A stretch of 64,000 nt of DNA from Perilla frutescens (lineage: Eukaryota > Streptophyta > Magnoliopsida > Lamiales > Lamiaceae). The DNA is taken from the NCBI GenBank assembly GCA_026008535.1, contig BRKX01000007.1, forward strand, positions 52,379,001 through 52,443,000, in the 5' to 3' direction. Made by a program: the position numbers and the translations under genes. Positions 20,759-32,468 of this stretch are shown one piece after another (the stretch's first letter is position 1; the number at the start of each line of letters is the position of its first letter). Under the pieces are notes generated by a model, which was not told the origin of the DNA, searched no databases, and saw only the letters and a program-made list of their open reading frames with translations.

Positions 20759-23422
20759 ATGAAAATGGTAAGCCAATTTCAGAAGCTAAATGATTTCAAT
20801 ATTTCAGAATTCCAGCATTTCATTATGGTCGAAGAAGTAACTATTTATTTGCTTCTGCAGTTTTTCTTTATCCGATTTATTCCGTTGATCCTGCAAAACT
20901 AAACTATTATCCATTGCTGTAGGGGAATCTTGGCAATGCAAATATTCGCCACAAGCAGCAACCAGGGGTGCAGGGAGGAAGAAGAGCAACTTTGTTTGTC
21001 TTCGGTAATTAAATATAATTGAGAAGATCACATACAAAATTATCACTAGTTTTTGTTTCATGTATGATAGATTCTGATTAGTAGCGTTGATGCAGCTATG
21101 ATAGCATTGGAGACGATGGCGTTCCTTTCAAACGGAGTGAGTTTAGTGACTTACTTCTATGGTTATATGAACTTCAGCTTAACCAAGTCAGCAATAGCAC
21201 TTACAAACTTCATGGGGACTGCATTTCTTCTCTCTCTTTTCGGAGGATTTATTTCCGATACCTACTTGTCTAGGTTTAAGACTTGCATCGTCTTTGGCTG
21301 CTTAGAAATAATGGTAATTATATTCTGTTTTTATCTTCAAAGTAAGGTTTTAACTTGCAATTTAATCATAAACATAGATCCAAATGTGTTCATGTCAGCA
21401 TTTTACGTTTTTCAAATAGATCATTTACATGAGAGCCCAGATATATCATTATTTATACTTTTAATGAATCACTAAAGTTCCTTAATTAGTATCATTTCAA
21501 CAGAAGATAATGCATTGGTATGCTGTGAATCATTAATCATACATTCATACCAGTCTAGATAAGATAAAAATATGTGAAAAATAATCATTGTATTATTTTT
21601 GAAAGATTCTACTTCTTTCATAACCTTTTTAGATTGTAACAAGTCTGCTGAAACAATTCAGCAGGGTGGCGTGTGGATTTAGGGAACGGATGAAATTCAG
21701 AATTATCAATGTTAATCGAGGAAAACTTTATATCGCTAACAATTGAATTAAAGACCATGAGCATTATAAGCAAAAACATAAAATGATATATTTTTTTTCA
21801 GGGGTATACTCTGCTAGCAGTTCAAGCACACTTCAAACAGCTGAGGCCTTTCCCGTGCAAAGATGTGGTTCCAACCAAAATGAACGAATGCGAATCAACT
21901 ACTAGCAACCAAGATGCAATCCTATTCACTGGCCTCTATTTGGTAGCCCTCGGAACAGGAGGGATCAAAGCGGCTCTGCCTTCTCTCGGAGCTGATCAAT
22001 TCGACGAGAGAGACCCTAAAGAGGCCGCTTCTCTTTCGAGCTTCTTCAACTGGTACATGTTCTCTATTACACTCGGTGCAGTGTTCGGGGTAACAATTTT
22101 GGTTTGGATAAGTACCAACCGGGGCTGGGACTGGTCGTTTGGAGTATGCGCCATAGCTGTTGCTATGGCTCTTCTGTCCCTCAGTATGGGAAAATCTGTT
22201 TATCGGACCAATGTACCGAAGGGTAGAAGCCCTTTGGTAAGAATATTACAGGTAGGCTTATATCATGAATTGCTTAGAAACACGGTTTCTTCTTCAAGCT
22301 ACTGATCATCCAATGTTTCACTACTTCTATAGGTATTGGTTGCAGCAGTTAGAAACAGGAATCTTCATGTACCAGAAATAGCGCAAGAGCTTCATGAAAT
22401 TCACGACAAAGAAGCAGGGAACAGTGAGATTCTCCAGAGGACCAACCAATTCAAGTAAAGCTCCACTTTTCTTAGACAAGCAGTACTCTAAACATTAAAT
22501 CCAAACCGACAAAATGGGGTGATTTTTCAGGTTTTTGGATCGTGCAGCAATCCTCAGGAACTCAGAAGATGCAATGACATCTACTGCTTCCGGATCATGG
22601 AGGTTGTGCAGTGTCACACAAGTCGAGGAAACGAAAATCATAATCCGAATGCTGCCGATCATACTCAGTACTGTTTTCATGAACACCTGTTTGGCTCAAC
22701 TTCAGACATTTTCCATTCAACAAAGCACTACAATGGACAGAAAGATAGGAAGCTTTGAAATTCCAGGGCCATCAATCCCAGTGATTCCCCTGCTATTCAT
22801 GACCATCCTTCTCCCACTGTACGACCGTTTTTTCGTCCCACTGGCACGAAAGATGACAGGCATCCCAACCGGCATCACACAACTCCAACGAGTGGCAGTT
22901 GGACTAGTCCTTTCAGTAATCTCCATGGCAGTGAGTGGAATCGTTGAAACACACAGGAAAAACATAGCCATTAAGCACAACATGGTGGACTCACCGGGGC
23001 CTTTACCAATAAGCGTGTTCTGGCTTGGCATACAGTATGCTATATTTGGAATGGCTGACATGTTTACAGTGGTGGGGCTGCTGGAGTTCTTCTACGCGGA
23101 GAGCTCAGCTGGCATGAAATCGTTGGGCACCGCCATTTCCTGGTGTTCGTTGGCATTTGGGTATTACACCAGCACTGTGGTGGTGGATGTGGTGAACAAG
23201 GCGAGCGGAGGATGGCTATCTAGTAACAATCTCAACAGCGACAGATTAGAGTATTTTTACTGGTTACTCGCGGTCATAAGCATTGTGAATTTTGGGGTAT
23301 ATTTACTTTGCGCATCGTGGTACAAGTACAAGAAGGTGGAAACAGAGAAAGCAGAAAGTGCTTCTGTGGATTACCTTGAGGAAAGAATTGATATGAGCGT
23401 TGGTAGGAATTCCAGCCCCTGA
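20759..23422 (+). CDS. NPF (NRT1/PTR family) transporter, six coding exons
   Basis: Proton-coupled transporter of the major facilitator superfamily; members carry nitrate, peptides, hormones or glucosides across plasma or vacuolar membranes. Exons fitted by GT-AG sites and phase: 20,759-20,767; 20,923-21,004; 21,096-21,313; 21,802-22,251; 22,333-22,454; 22,531-23,422, giving 590 residues, normal for the family. Visible motifs: GGRRATLFVF before helix 1; TNFMGTAFLLSLFGGFISDT (helices 2-3); DAILFTGLYLVALGTGGIKA (helix 4); GADQFDE; and FFNWYMFSITLGA, the PTR family signature. The long loop holds EIHDKEAGN and ILQRTNQFKFLDRA. The proton-coupling ExxER motif of helix 1 is reduced to E36 in LETMAF, as I recall for NPF4-like proteins. 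The start exon (ATG AAA ATG) is only 9 bp and the least certain part. No frame damage. Subfamily and substrate are not determined. Confidence 0.9.
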
Positions 23423-24501
23423 AATGTTATATATGGAGACAGCACTATCAAAAGTGACTAATCCATACATTTCTTCAGAAAACTAGAATTACTACTCCAA
23501 AAACATAAGCAGTCAACTTCCAGAATTTTTACAATACATAATGCAATGCGGATAAATATGTTGGAAGTACCTTGGTATTCCATGCTCCTTTACCATCTAG
23601 TTCCACTATCTATATATGGGCAGCAGATTCCGAGTCTCAACTATTATTACCATTCTTGAGCTATCTAAAGAAACAGAGCATAAAAATTCCATTGATGCAA
23701 AAGACCACCTTGTAAATCTATACACTTCTAAACGATCAAAATAGTAGAAACAATAAACACGAGGATCATAATAAAAAAAGAAAATTCGCTTCGTACCGAA
23801 CAAGTCAAAAATCTCTAAATAGGGGGAAGAACCGATTCATCATGATTTATTCTACACTTGATACAGTAACAAGGATACAACTTTTCCAACCGTATGTAGT
23901 TGCAATCAGATAGCCACCTAATTAGGAACCTCTAAATGAAAACTATTTTCGCAAAGTGAAAACACCGATGGAATCATACAAGTCTACAGAAATCATAGAA
24001 TGAAAATTAAAACAAAAATTGCATGTACTGCATTCGTAACAACTGATTCTTTCACTGCAAAAGGAGGATCCACCAGTGCAGCAGTTCATATGCAATCAAT
24101 TTGATAATCACAATATTTAAGAGCTCTTGCAGTTTGCCAGGTTCCACCGGAATCAGAATCTTTTCATCTTTTTGACTTCATAATAGAACTGCCTGCCAGC
24201 CTCATACTGTCTCATTGTCTACTGGACTTTCAGCACTGCTGTGTGTGCAAGAGAAAGCCATGACATGAGTGCTGGATAGGCAACTCATCAATGTAGTAAA
24301 ATTTATCCCATACGAGATAAAACCACTATGGAAGGAAATCTAATCCAGCCACCACGAGGTAATGGGAAGTCATCATGATGACAATCCATCAAACGAACAC
24401 CAGGTATTTACGGAATTGAAAAGGTTAAATATATAAAAAGGAAGATGAGTTATTAATAAACCGATCAGATAAACCTTCTGAATAAACTAGAAGGCACTGC
24501 G
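23423..24501. other. Convergent intergenic region / 3' untranslated sequences
   Basis: About 1.08 kb between the stop codons of two convergent genes, presumably both 3' untranslated regions. Several AATAAA-like and T-rich stretches occur on both strands, but no polyadenylation site can be fixed. No further gene is seen; the short frame at 23,606-23,803 looks like chance. Confidence 0.6.
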
Positions 24502-26846
24502 TCAAGAAAATGCAACAGCACTCCCCCTCTCAGACGCGTTGTACATTGTATCAGATACTCTCGAAGGAGGCCAATACCGGAAGACCGATCTACCAACAAT
24601 GTTTTCAATAGGCAATGGACCCCTGAAACATCAACAATTCTAAATTAAAATCCATGTAACTCCTGTTACAGAAATCAACAGGTACATACGGCACAAACGC
24701 ACATCTATGCATTTTTTAATTCAGTTTAAGTTCTGATTGTAGCGATTATTTTGATCAGACAATCTTATATTCATCACCACAATAAAACGAATGGCTAACG
24801 GAAAGGGTTAGAGAAGGAAGAACAAATAACAATCCATCATAGATGGTCTCTTCCGAACAGTGATAGGAGACATTAATAAAATGTTGGGAGCCAATAATCA
24901 GATAGCAATAAACTGATTACCAGTTATGAGAATCGAAGCTGTTGTTCCTATTGTCTCCCAACACAAATACATAGCCTTCTGGCACAAGCTGTAATAGAAT
25001 AAAATAGTGAAGAAGTTTTCTCATTATTTTATAAAAATGGATTTTAACGAACAAAAAAAATAATAATAAATTAAATGAACACAAAATATACCACCGGGTC
25101 CATTTCATATTCAAGAGGTTCCAAGATGAAATCTTCATCTTGAGCAATTCCATTAACCAACAATTTTCCATCACGAACCTGGACAAGGCATAAAATTAAA
25201 CCATTTGAAGCAGAAGATGTGATAAATGCATATAAATTCAACAATCATTTCACATTACTTCTACATAGTCACCAGCTTTTGCTACAACTCTTTTGATGAG
25301 CACATCAGAAGAACTAAAACCAATTTCCTGAAAACAAGTCATGAAAGACACTCACATGTCAGAATAACCATGCTGTCAATGATGCTAAAGCTAAACTCAG
25401 AAATACCTGAAGAATTAAAGGTGCTTTGAAAATCACAATATCCGAGATTTCAGGCTTCTTGAATATATAGGAGACCTGGAAACCCCGTCAACAAAACAAG
25501 AACAAAAGGTATCAGCTTGCATATATCGTTATACAGATGTCATTATTATATTATTGAAGCAATCGGAAACACACCATTTTCCTAGATATAAATGATTGTT
25601 TCAAGACCAAATAAAGTTAATTCTCAGTCACATAAATGGAGGACATTATTGCAAAAGAACATGTTATGCTTTAGACCTTGAAGATTTTGCACTACCATTT
25701 CATTTCTCAAGAGAGGAGCAAGAACAAGGAAATTGATCAAGATTTTGCATACAGCGTGTTGCAAGAAAGTTAATATGGCATAAATGTTTCTCCAGCGAGT
25801 AACAACTTCAAAAATATTTCACATAAGGAGTACATGAAAATAATGCCATAAGCCTCAATTATGGACATAAAATATGTCGAGAAACCAAGGTTATCATCAA
25901 AGAAACTATCCACCAGTAGCCTGAAAGCTTTTTCATACAATGATAGATACATGATTACAGTTCTTTGTATAACACTGACTCAGTAAGCCTTCACTCTTTC
26001 ACATAATACCAACAATCCAGTAGAGACATCTATGGTACTTTTATGCATTACAAAACCGCAAGAGTGATAGATGAAGTCAACCAGATTTCAACTAAGTTAC
26101 AAGCATACCTTCTCAGCTAAAATACGATCACCCACATCAAGGGTTGGGTACATTGAAGTGGAGGGGATCGACCTTGGCTCAGCCAAAGTCGACTTAAACA
26201 GAATGCGAATGCTTAAAGCAGTAAATGTAGCCTTAGCATCTTCAGAGATGAAGCCCAAGTTCTTCAATTTCAATAACCAACTATTGCTACCACTAGAAAC
26301 TCTCTCTGGCAAGAAACTCACACTACTAGCACCATCACCATTGGGCGCTAATCCCTTCAAACCGTTACTTATACCAGTATCAACACTCGCTCTCTTTACT
26401 GCTTCTCCACCGGTGCCACCACGGGTAAGGACTCCTCTATCCACCTCCCTACACGACGGTTCGTTGCACGGCAACCACTTAGAAAGCCGAAAAAATGGAA
26501 TGACCGACGAGGCCTTAACCGGCGAAATACCCAAAACACACGAGGTCGAAGAAGTCCCCACAGACTGCATCACCAACGACATTAATCCCATCACCACAGG
26601 CGATTGGGAAGGTCCTCCGAGAATCTCTTTAGCCAGTGTAGAATACATGGTGATTGGATTTCTTTCCGATTTTGTGCGGGTGTATCTGGAGTCCGGCTTC
26701 TGCGAGGGAGAATGTTGAAAGATACGGGATCGCAGTATACAATCATCGATGAAGCGGGAGGCGACGAATTTGCCCGACGCCGCGTAGGAAGCCGTAAGGT
26801 TAGAGGCGACGGACGCCGAGTACTTGACCGTGAAGCGAATAGCCAT
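24502..26846 (-). CDS. TPP: Plastid type I signal peptidase / thylakoidal processing peptidase
   Basis: Membrane serine protease that removes thylakoid-transfer signals from plastid proteins. Exons on the minus strand: 26,846-26,109; 25,475-25,407; 25,327-25,259; 25,178-25,092; 24,988-24,921; 24,622-24,502, all with GT-AG introns and consistent phase, giving 383 residues. Residues 1-60 are Ser/Arg-rich and look like a plastid transit peptide (MAIRFTVKYSASVASN). Catalytic Ser231 lies in PSTSMYPTL, the general-base Lys281 in IKRVVAKAGD, and the third family box LGDNRNNSFDSHNWG at residues 331-345. A hydrophobic segment before Ser231 (around TALSIRILF) is the likely membrane anchor. MAIR start, QSPVVMGL and the C-terminal RYWPPSRVSDT point to the TPP/PLSP2 branch rather than PLSP1. 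No damage is seen. Convergent with the NPF gene; functionally unrelated. Confidence 0.94.
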
Positions 26847-27527
26847 GACGGCTAATTCCGATGTAGATGATCAACAAGATTTTGGGGTCGGTCTAGGATG
26901 GTAATAATAACACGCCATGATTAAGAGATCAAAAATGAATCGGAGAATCGGAGTAATGAAATACAACAGAAAAAACAAAACCCTAAGCTGAAAGGTGAAA
27001 GGCGAAAGGCGAAGGAGAGAAATAGAATTAAAAATTTAGAATAGGTGGACGGTTAGATGGGAAGACTCCGGATGGCGTAATTCTTATGATTTAACTTAAA
27101 CGCTTGCTAGCATTTTAAAATATAAATACGCAAATCCTGTTGTAGATAAGATAATATACATATCAAATGGTCAATAGGCTAACCGGGTGAATACGCGATG
27201 AAACAATCAACACATTAGCTAAAAAAATAGTAGGGTGATTGTAGTGGTACAAGTGATACTTTTTGAATTTTTAGTAATATTTGTTAGTGTTATGATTGAT
27301 ACTGATTTTGATAGTTTTTTTTTTCTTCTTTTTTCTTGACCGATACTTTTTAGTGATACTTTTAGGATTTTTAGTGATATTTTTTAGTGTTATGATTGAT
27401 ACTAATTTTGACGGATTTTTTGTTAACGCATTGAACGGTCAACGTGTTGACCATCAAATATAGACCTAGTACACACAAGATCTTCCAATATAAATATAAT
27501 CTTATATGCTTTTATATAAGAATCTAT
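26847..27527. other. Upstream region of the signal peptidase gene
   Basis: Presumed 5' untranslated and promoter region of the minus-strand peptidase. A purine-rich stretch around 26,930-27,030 could be leader. At 27,253-27,312 and 27,353-27,412 lies a direct repeat of 60 bp with an exact 100-bp period (GTGATACTTTTT...ATTGATACTRATTTTGA). No gene is seen. Confidence 0.5.
27253..27412 (+). repeat. 60-bp direct repeat, 100-bp period
   Basis: Two copies of GTGATACTTTT...TTAGTGTTATGATTGATACT...TTTTGA offset by exactly 100 bp, with a few differences, separated by a T/C-rich spacer. Origin not recognised. Confidence 0.75.
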
Positions 27528-28745
27528 GTCCGATGGTCCCGAACGAATCTAATAGAGTTTAGAAGGGAGGGTTAAATGAACTCTTTTCAAAAGTGTTTCA
27601 AATCCGAAATAACACAGGCCCTGACTCGTTTTTATATTTTAATTGATTAGGAGTTATATTCAGTTGAGATATTCAGTTTGTGTGCAGTGGATAATTGTGT
27701 GAAACTTAGAGATAAATAATGCAATGCAAAATACAGCACACAAGGATTTTATAGAGGTTTGAAGCCTTAAAACTTTTACGTCCTCTCTTCTTTTTTCTTG
27801 AAGGGTAGTTCACTATATAACTTGAGATTACACTTAGACAAATTATACAATGAGATGAAAGTTGAACCTGGTAACAATGAGTTACTTGACATTGTTATCT
27901 CAGCTGGTTCGACAACTCACACTTACAGTCTCCGAAAGGTAGCTATTGCAGCGGTAGTTTCTTTAGTGGTTGCTCACACTTAGACGGAGAGTTAGGTGCT
28001 ATTGACATCTTTACAAGGTTTTAGATATCTTCCGATCTTCAAGAGTTTGAGTCTTGAACTTTCGCATCAACTGATTGCGCTTCTTGAACTAAACGAGTGC
28101 TGATAATGTGATAATCAAAGAGAGAGCTTTTACAAGAACTGCTTCTCCCAAGAATAGAAAATAATTAATCAGGTCAGTTCTAATACTCTTTGACATGTGT
28201 ACTTCTACCAGATGTTACATCTTAATGATCTTCAAATGCTAGTTATTAAAGTTGCTATATGATCTTTCGTAGAATTTTGTTTGTAAAATTGGCACTTAAA
28301 TTTTCTGCTTGTACGTACATACACACACATACTCTTTGTATACTGACTTCTCCTATTTATAGAGAATTGAGGTGAATATGATTGTTGGTCATTAAAGTTA
28401 CATAAACCGTGCAGATGTAAACATGTGCATGATCATGTGCATGTACATTATGTTGAACATGTAAGGTCAGAATGATAAATTGAAAACAAGCAAATGACAC
28501 GAGGTTGATAATCCTGTTCGATCAACTGATCTACGTCAGGGGGACTTCTCAAGTCCGTAAGAAACAATTCACTACCCCGTTGCAAGGTTACAAAGGCTAT
28601 TATATGATGACCTCCCGTCACTCAACCCATTTCCTACAAACTACAACCTCTTTCGATGGACTGAATTGTGAGACCCCCTCACAACCTAGACTCTCTCTAG
28701 TTCCCACAAAAAATCTTTCCGAGACTCCTTTAAGTGTGTATGAAA
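27528..28745 (-). mobile_element. Degraded copia LTR remnant (Sirevirus-like)
   Basis: The stretch 27,690-27,800 (CAGCACACAAGGATTTTATAG, then GAAGCC and ACGTCCTCTCTTC) is the diverged reverse complement of 52,690-52,800 in the copia-2 LTR. The segment at 27,528-27,620 matches the reverse complement of that LTR's end (the phrase ending in GGGAC, and GAGTCAGGGCC). Orientation is therefore minus. The right-hand boundary is unclear; the CACTA-type terminus starts at 28,746. No coding capacity; the short frames here are chance. Confidence 0.45.
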
Positions 28746-29120
28746 GCACTACAATAATTTTGGTCATACTCTACATAATTAACACTACTGTTCTTAAAAA
28801 ATACCGTAGTAAGATACTCAATCACTACGGTTTTTTTAGTCCCATAGAGTATGAACGCTTTTTTTTCTCACGACTACGGTAATATAGGTTTCTGTAGAGT
28901 ATGAGCGTGAATTTTCTCCTTATAACTACGGTGAGATAAAAATCGGAGTCTATTGGCATGTGTCAATTGTTAAGACTACGGAGTGGATATTATCCGTAGA
29001 GATTTCAACAGATCGCAATGTCTACGGTCTTGACACATAACTGTAATAATAATATTTATAAATAAGAAAAATAAATAAAATATATAATTTAAATACCATA
29101 TCTACGGTTTTATTAAATTC
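28746..29120 (+). mobile_element. CACTA transposon terminus with subterminal repeats
   Basis: It begins CACTACAATAATTTTGG, the CACTA superfamily terminus. The next 370 bp contain at least eight copies of CTACGG or its complement CCGTAG (for example CACTACGG, ACCGTAG, GACTACGGTAA, TCTACGGTC) and repeated TAGAGTATGA/CATACTCTA. Such dense subterminal repeats are the transposase-binding region in En/Spm elements. No matching right terminus was found in the window, and no transposase. Confidence 0.7.
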
Positions 29121-30061
29121 TTAGCAATATATGTATTTTTTTAAAAAAATAATAAAATCAATTAAAACTTAAAAATTTGGGTAAAATATGGAATCCCTAA
29201 TTTTCGATTTATCTCCCGTGCGCAGCCCACCGCTTCTTCTCTTTCTCAATCTCCCGTGCACTGCCCACCGCTTCTTCTCCTTCTTCTCTCTTATTGCGCC
29301 GCCCTCCACCTTCTTCTTTTCCTTGTCTCCTTATTTCTTATGTAATTTTTCAAAAACAAAAAATAAAATCCAATTTTTGGTCCAAACTTAGGGTTGATAG
29401 TTTCGCCTCCGGATTCAACTGTCCTTCACCTATGTGTATCCGGCAATCTTCCACGGCAGCAACCAACTGAAGTTTTCCATGTATGTCCAAGTTATAATTT
29501 TTTTTTTTGCTATAGAACTTTTTTATTTGTGTCAAATTGTTTGAAAATTGCTTCTGTAATGTGCATTTATCCATCTAAGATTTAATTTTTCAATGAGAAG
29601 TGTATAAGTGACTAATTATCAGTTTGTCTGTAGTCACTTGGGTTAATCAATAGTCAGTTTTATTTAAAAAAGAAAATGACGCTGAGGAAATTGCTCGATT
29701 ATTGTGTTTTAATTGATATATCTTCTACACATGTTGACAAGCAGCTACTCAAGATGAATGAGTGAGATTAGGAATTCTTATCATTGTAAATGTTACGCAA
29801 CTCCTTTTTCTAATGTTCTCTTTATTTTGTCAGAGAGGTTTGGAGATGGTGATGCTTGTGGTTTGGACCTTGATGAGATAAATCTTAGTATTGTGATGCC
29901 CTTATGTTTTTCCCCTCTATTTTGAATCTCCGCAGATCTATATTTCTCGTTTTTCCATAATGTTAGCTTAAACAAAAACAAAAACAACATTTGGATCAGT
30001 TGTATTATGCAAGCGGTACCATGTCCTAAGTGCAAATAACAATTTAGTTAGATTTATGTAA
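29121..30061. other. Unassigned region after the CACTA end
   Basis: Contains a pyrimidine-rich stretch at 29,220-29,340 (repeats of CCGCTTCTTCTC) that resembles a gene's 5' untranslated region and might be DNA captured by the CACTA element; this is speculation. The rest is AT-rich. No frame has recognisable similarity. Confidence 0.3.
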
Positions 30062-30071
30062 CAATACTAGG

Positions 30072-30232
30072 GTAAGTTCTATGCTACCCCTAGGGTAGTG
30101 CAGAAAGTGACACAATAGACCTAATGTGACACTGTTATGTGTCACAATAGATCTATTGTGACACATAGCAGTGTTACAATAGGTCTATTGTGTCACTTTC
30201 TGCACTACCCAGGGGGTAGCATAGTTTTTTTC
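30072..30232. mobile_element. Hairpin MITE with 10-bp target duplication (Mutator-like)
   Basis: 161 bp, almost wholly self-complementary. The left GTAAGTTCTATGCTACCCC, GGGTAGTGCAGAAAGTGACA and onward pair with TGTCACTTTCTGCACTACCC and GGGGGTAGCATAG at the right. A second palindrome sits at the centre (GTCACAATAGATCTATTGTG). It is flanked by CAATACTAGG at 30,062-30,071 and 30,233-30,242. A 9-10 bp duplication fits Mutator-like elements. Confidence 0.8.
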
Positions 30233-30242
30233 CAATACTAGG

Positions 30243-31522
30243 AAATAACCAATGGTAAAGCAAAAAAACTGGTGGACCTTGATTGGCTGAAGGCAACATA
30301 TCACCTCATACAAAGAAAAAGTGTTTTAAGAAAGGAAATTTTGTTGTACAGCCATCATAACATCTCACATGAATTTAATCAATTCTATGTATATAAACAT
30401 AAACCGCCTAGATACACCCAGTAAATATAGTAAATTGATTATTTAGTTCATATATATTAGCTTTGCACTAACCTATACACATGAAATGATTCCAGCTCAT
30501 ATTTATGTGTGTATTTTAAATTTAGATCGCACAATTTTAATTTATATAGTGTAGTAGATATGATTATTTATTTATATAGATTATGCACATCCTGATAAAA
30601 AATATTGAATATTTTTTTGTCTTGCTATATAGAACAGTTACTGTTTTGTTTGTATGTAATAAGTAAATAAATTTCCAATTAATTGTTTCAGAATTTTACA
30701 CATTGTATTAGATATAAGGATTAGTTGCCATTTTATTAATGTACAACATATACTTAATTATTTCTATTTCTTCCTTCTTTATTTTAATAATGAAGTCATT
30801 TTTCTTTTTAATATACAACTGTCAAGCATGTAAATGTGATGTCTATTTGTTGCATTATTATCTCCACTCTTCTCTAGTCTGCCATATTACTACTGCATGA
30901 GTGGTGATAAGTGCAAAGTTGTTGTATTGCTAGAAAGAGTTCAATGTGCTTAATTTGCTAATTTATATGTGCATGATTAATTCACATTTGCAATCTGCAA
31001 GGGATTTGTTAAGTTTATCTCTCTGCTTCCTGCACTAAATTGAGTCTTCTAAGTAGCTCTCGCTTGAGATAACATTAATTAATCTGCTATAAAATGAGTT
31101 CAAGCATGAATCTTAAAACTTATACAATTCTGATCATATTTCTGTCTGAGAGCTATGTTCAAGCATGTTAATGTGTCAAGCATGTAAATGTGATGTCTAT
31201 TTGTTGCATTATTATATCTGCTCTTCTCTAGTCTGCCATATTGCTGCTATATTAATGGTGATACGGTACACAATGCTAGAAAGAGTTGTTGTAAATCAAC
31301 TGCATGTGTTCAGTGGTAAAAAGGGTGTCGTATGCTGAATCTGCTATTCTTTGAACCCATGTCCTCTGTTTTCAATCTCCTAAAAATGTTTAATGTTCTG
31401 TAGCCCTCTACTATATGTTTTGGTTTGAATATGTTAGTATAATCTAAGAGGTTTGGTGAATTGATTGCTAAAAGTTGCTGTGTACCTGCTACTAAACCCA
31501 CATGTGTTGTGGTTGAAATAAA
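30243..31522. other. AT-rich region with an imperfect direct repeat
   Basis: No gene is supported. The stretch from about 30,823 (GTCAAGCATGTAAATGTGATG, ATTTGTTGCATTATTAT, CTAGTCTGCCATATT) recurs at about 31,173-31,290 with moderate divergence, a direct repeat of about 120 bp with a 350-bp period. At the right end the sequence joins the truncated copia-1 reverse transcriptase at about 31,522. Confidence 0.5.
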
Positions 31523-32139
31523 ATCGTGCAACTGGTGCAAATGTCCAATCAAAGTCGATCCCTTCACTTTGATAGTACCCCTTGGCTACTAGTTTTGCCT
31601 TGTTTTTTATGATGACGCTTGTTCGTCCAGTTTGTTGTGAAAAACCCAATTCGTCCCAATGACCTTCTAGGTTTTTGGCCTATCGACAAGAAACCACACA
31701 TCATTTCTTGTGAACTGGTTCAACTCTTCTTGCATGGCCATGATCTAGTCTGAGTTTTCAAGTGCTTCTTTAATATTTGCGGGTTCAGTTTGAGATATAA
31801 AGAGAGGATGCTCAGTTCAACTTCTGGTTTGAACTCGGCTTCTTGGATCTCCAACAATCTTGTCAGTTGGATGGTGTCGGAGCCATTTGGGAAAATTGTC
31901 TTCAGCTGGGTTTTTAGCTGGTCCTTCAGCATTGTCATTTGTTGTTTTCTTTTCTCTAGTTTGCTCTTCATCTTCATCAGTTCTTCCCACTGCTTCAGTT
32001 GTGGGGTTGATGTTCTCAGCACGATTTGTGTTCTCATTGACCTGGTTGCTTTCAACTGGTCTAGTGCTAGACCCATTGCCTTTTTCCTCTAGTCCAACTT
32101 CAAACTCTTCTAGAATAGTGTGATCCACATAGTCCTATG
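31523..32139 (-). pseudogene. Copia-1 reverse transcriptase, N-terminal fragment
   Basis: Minus strand, left end of the copia-1 pseudogene. Phrases match copia-2 at 58,660-59,180: EDNFPKWLRHHPTDKIVGDP, a degenerate FSRNDVWFLVDRP-type region, and KAKLVAKGYYQSEGIDFDWT...FAPVAR. It breaks off just after FAPVAR (about 31,522), so the catalytic YVDD, the RNase H and the 3' LTR are missing. Frameshifts are present. The hAT element begins at its right-hand end. Confidence 0.8.
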
Positions 32140-32468
32140 CAAGGATGAAAATATCGCTATCGCAACATATATCGCAACTTCAATTTTACGGATATATCGA
32201 CGGATATATCGATATCGCATATCGATATCGCAGAAAATTGAAAAAAATGACGGAAATCATATTAAAATCTTGGAAATTTAGCATGAAATTTTAGGAACTA
32301 TTATGACATATTATTGTGCACATATTCCACTAATTTTTTTTGATAGAATTGTATTTTGAAAGTAACTATATTAATAATACATTATATAAATACCGCCTGA
32401 GACAATACATTTGACAAAATAATACATAATACAACATAAAATGACTAAATAAACATTATAAAGTACAA

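Noticed and set aside
26071..26718. Plus-strand open frame of 215 codons
   Set aside because: Antisense to exon 1 of the signal peptidase gene, whose splice sites and catalytic motifs are consistent on the minus strand.
27798..27983. Short plus-strand frame as a gene
   Set aside because: It overlaps sequence matching the reverse complement of the copia-2 LTR and has no motif.
31310..31649. Minus-strand frames at the copia-1 left end as separate genes
   Set aside because: The right part is truncated copia reverse transcriptase; the rest is AT-rich DNA beyond the junction with no recognisable similarity.
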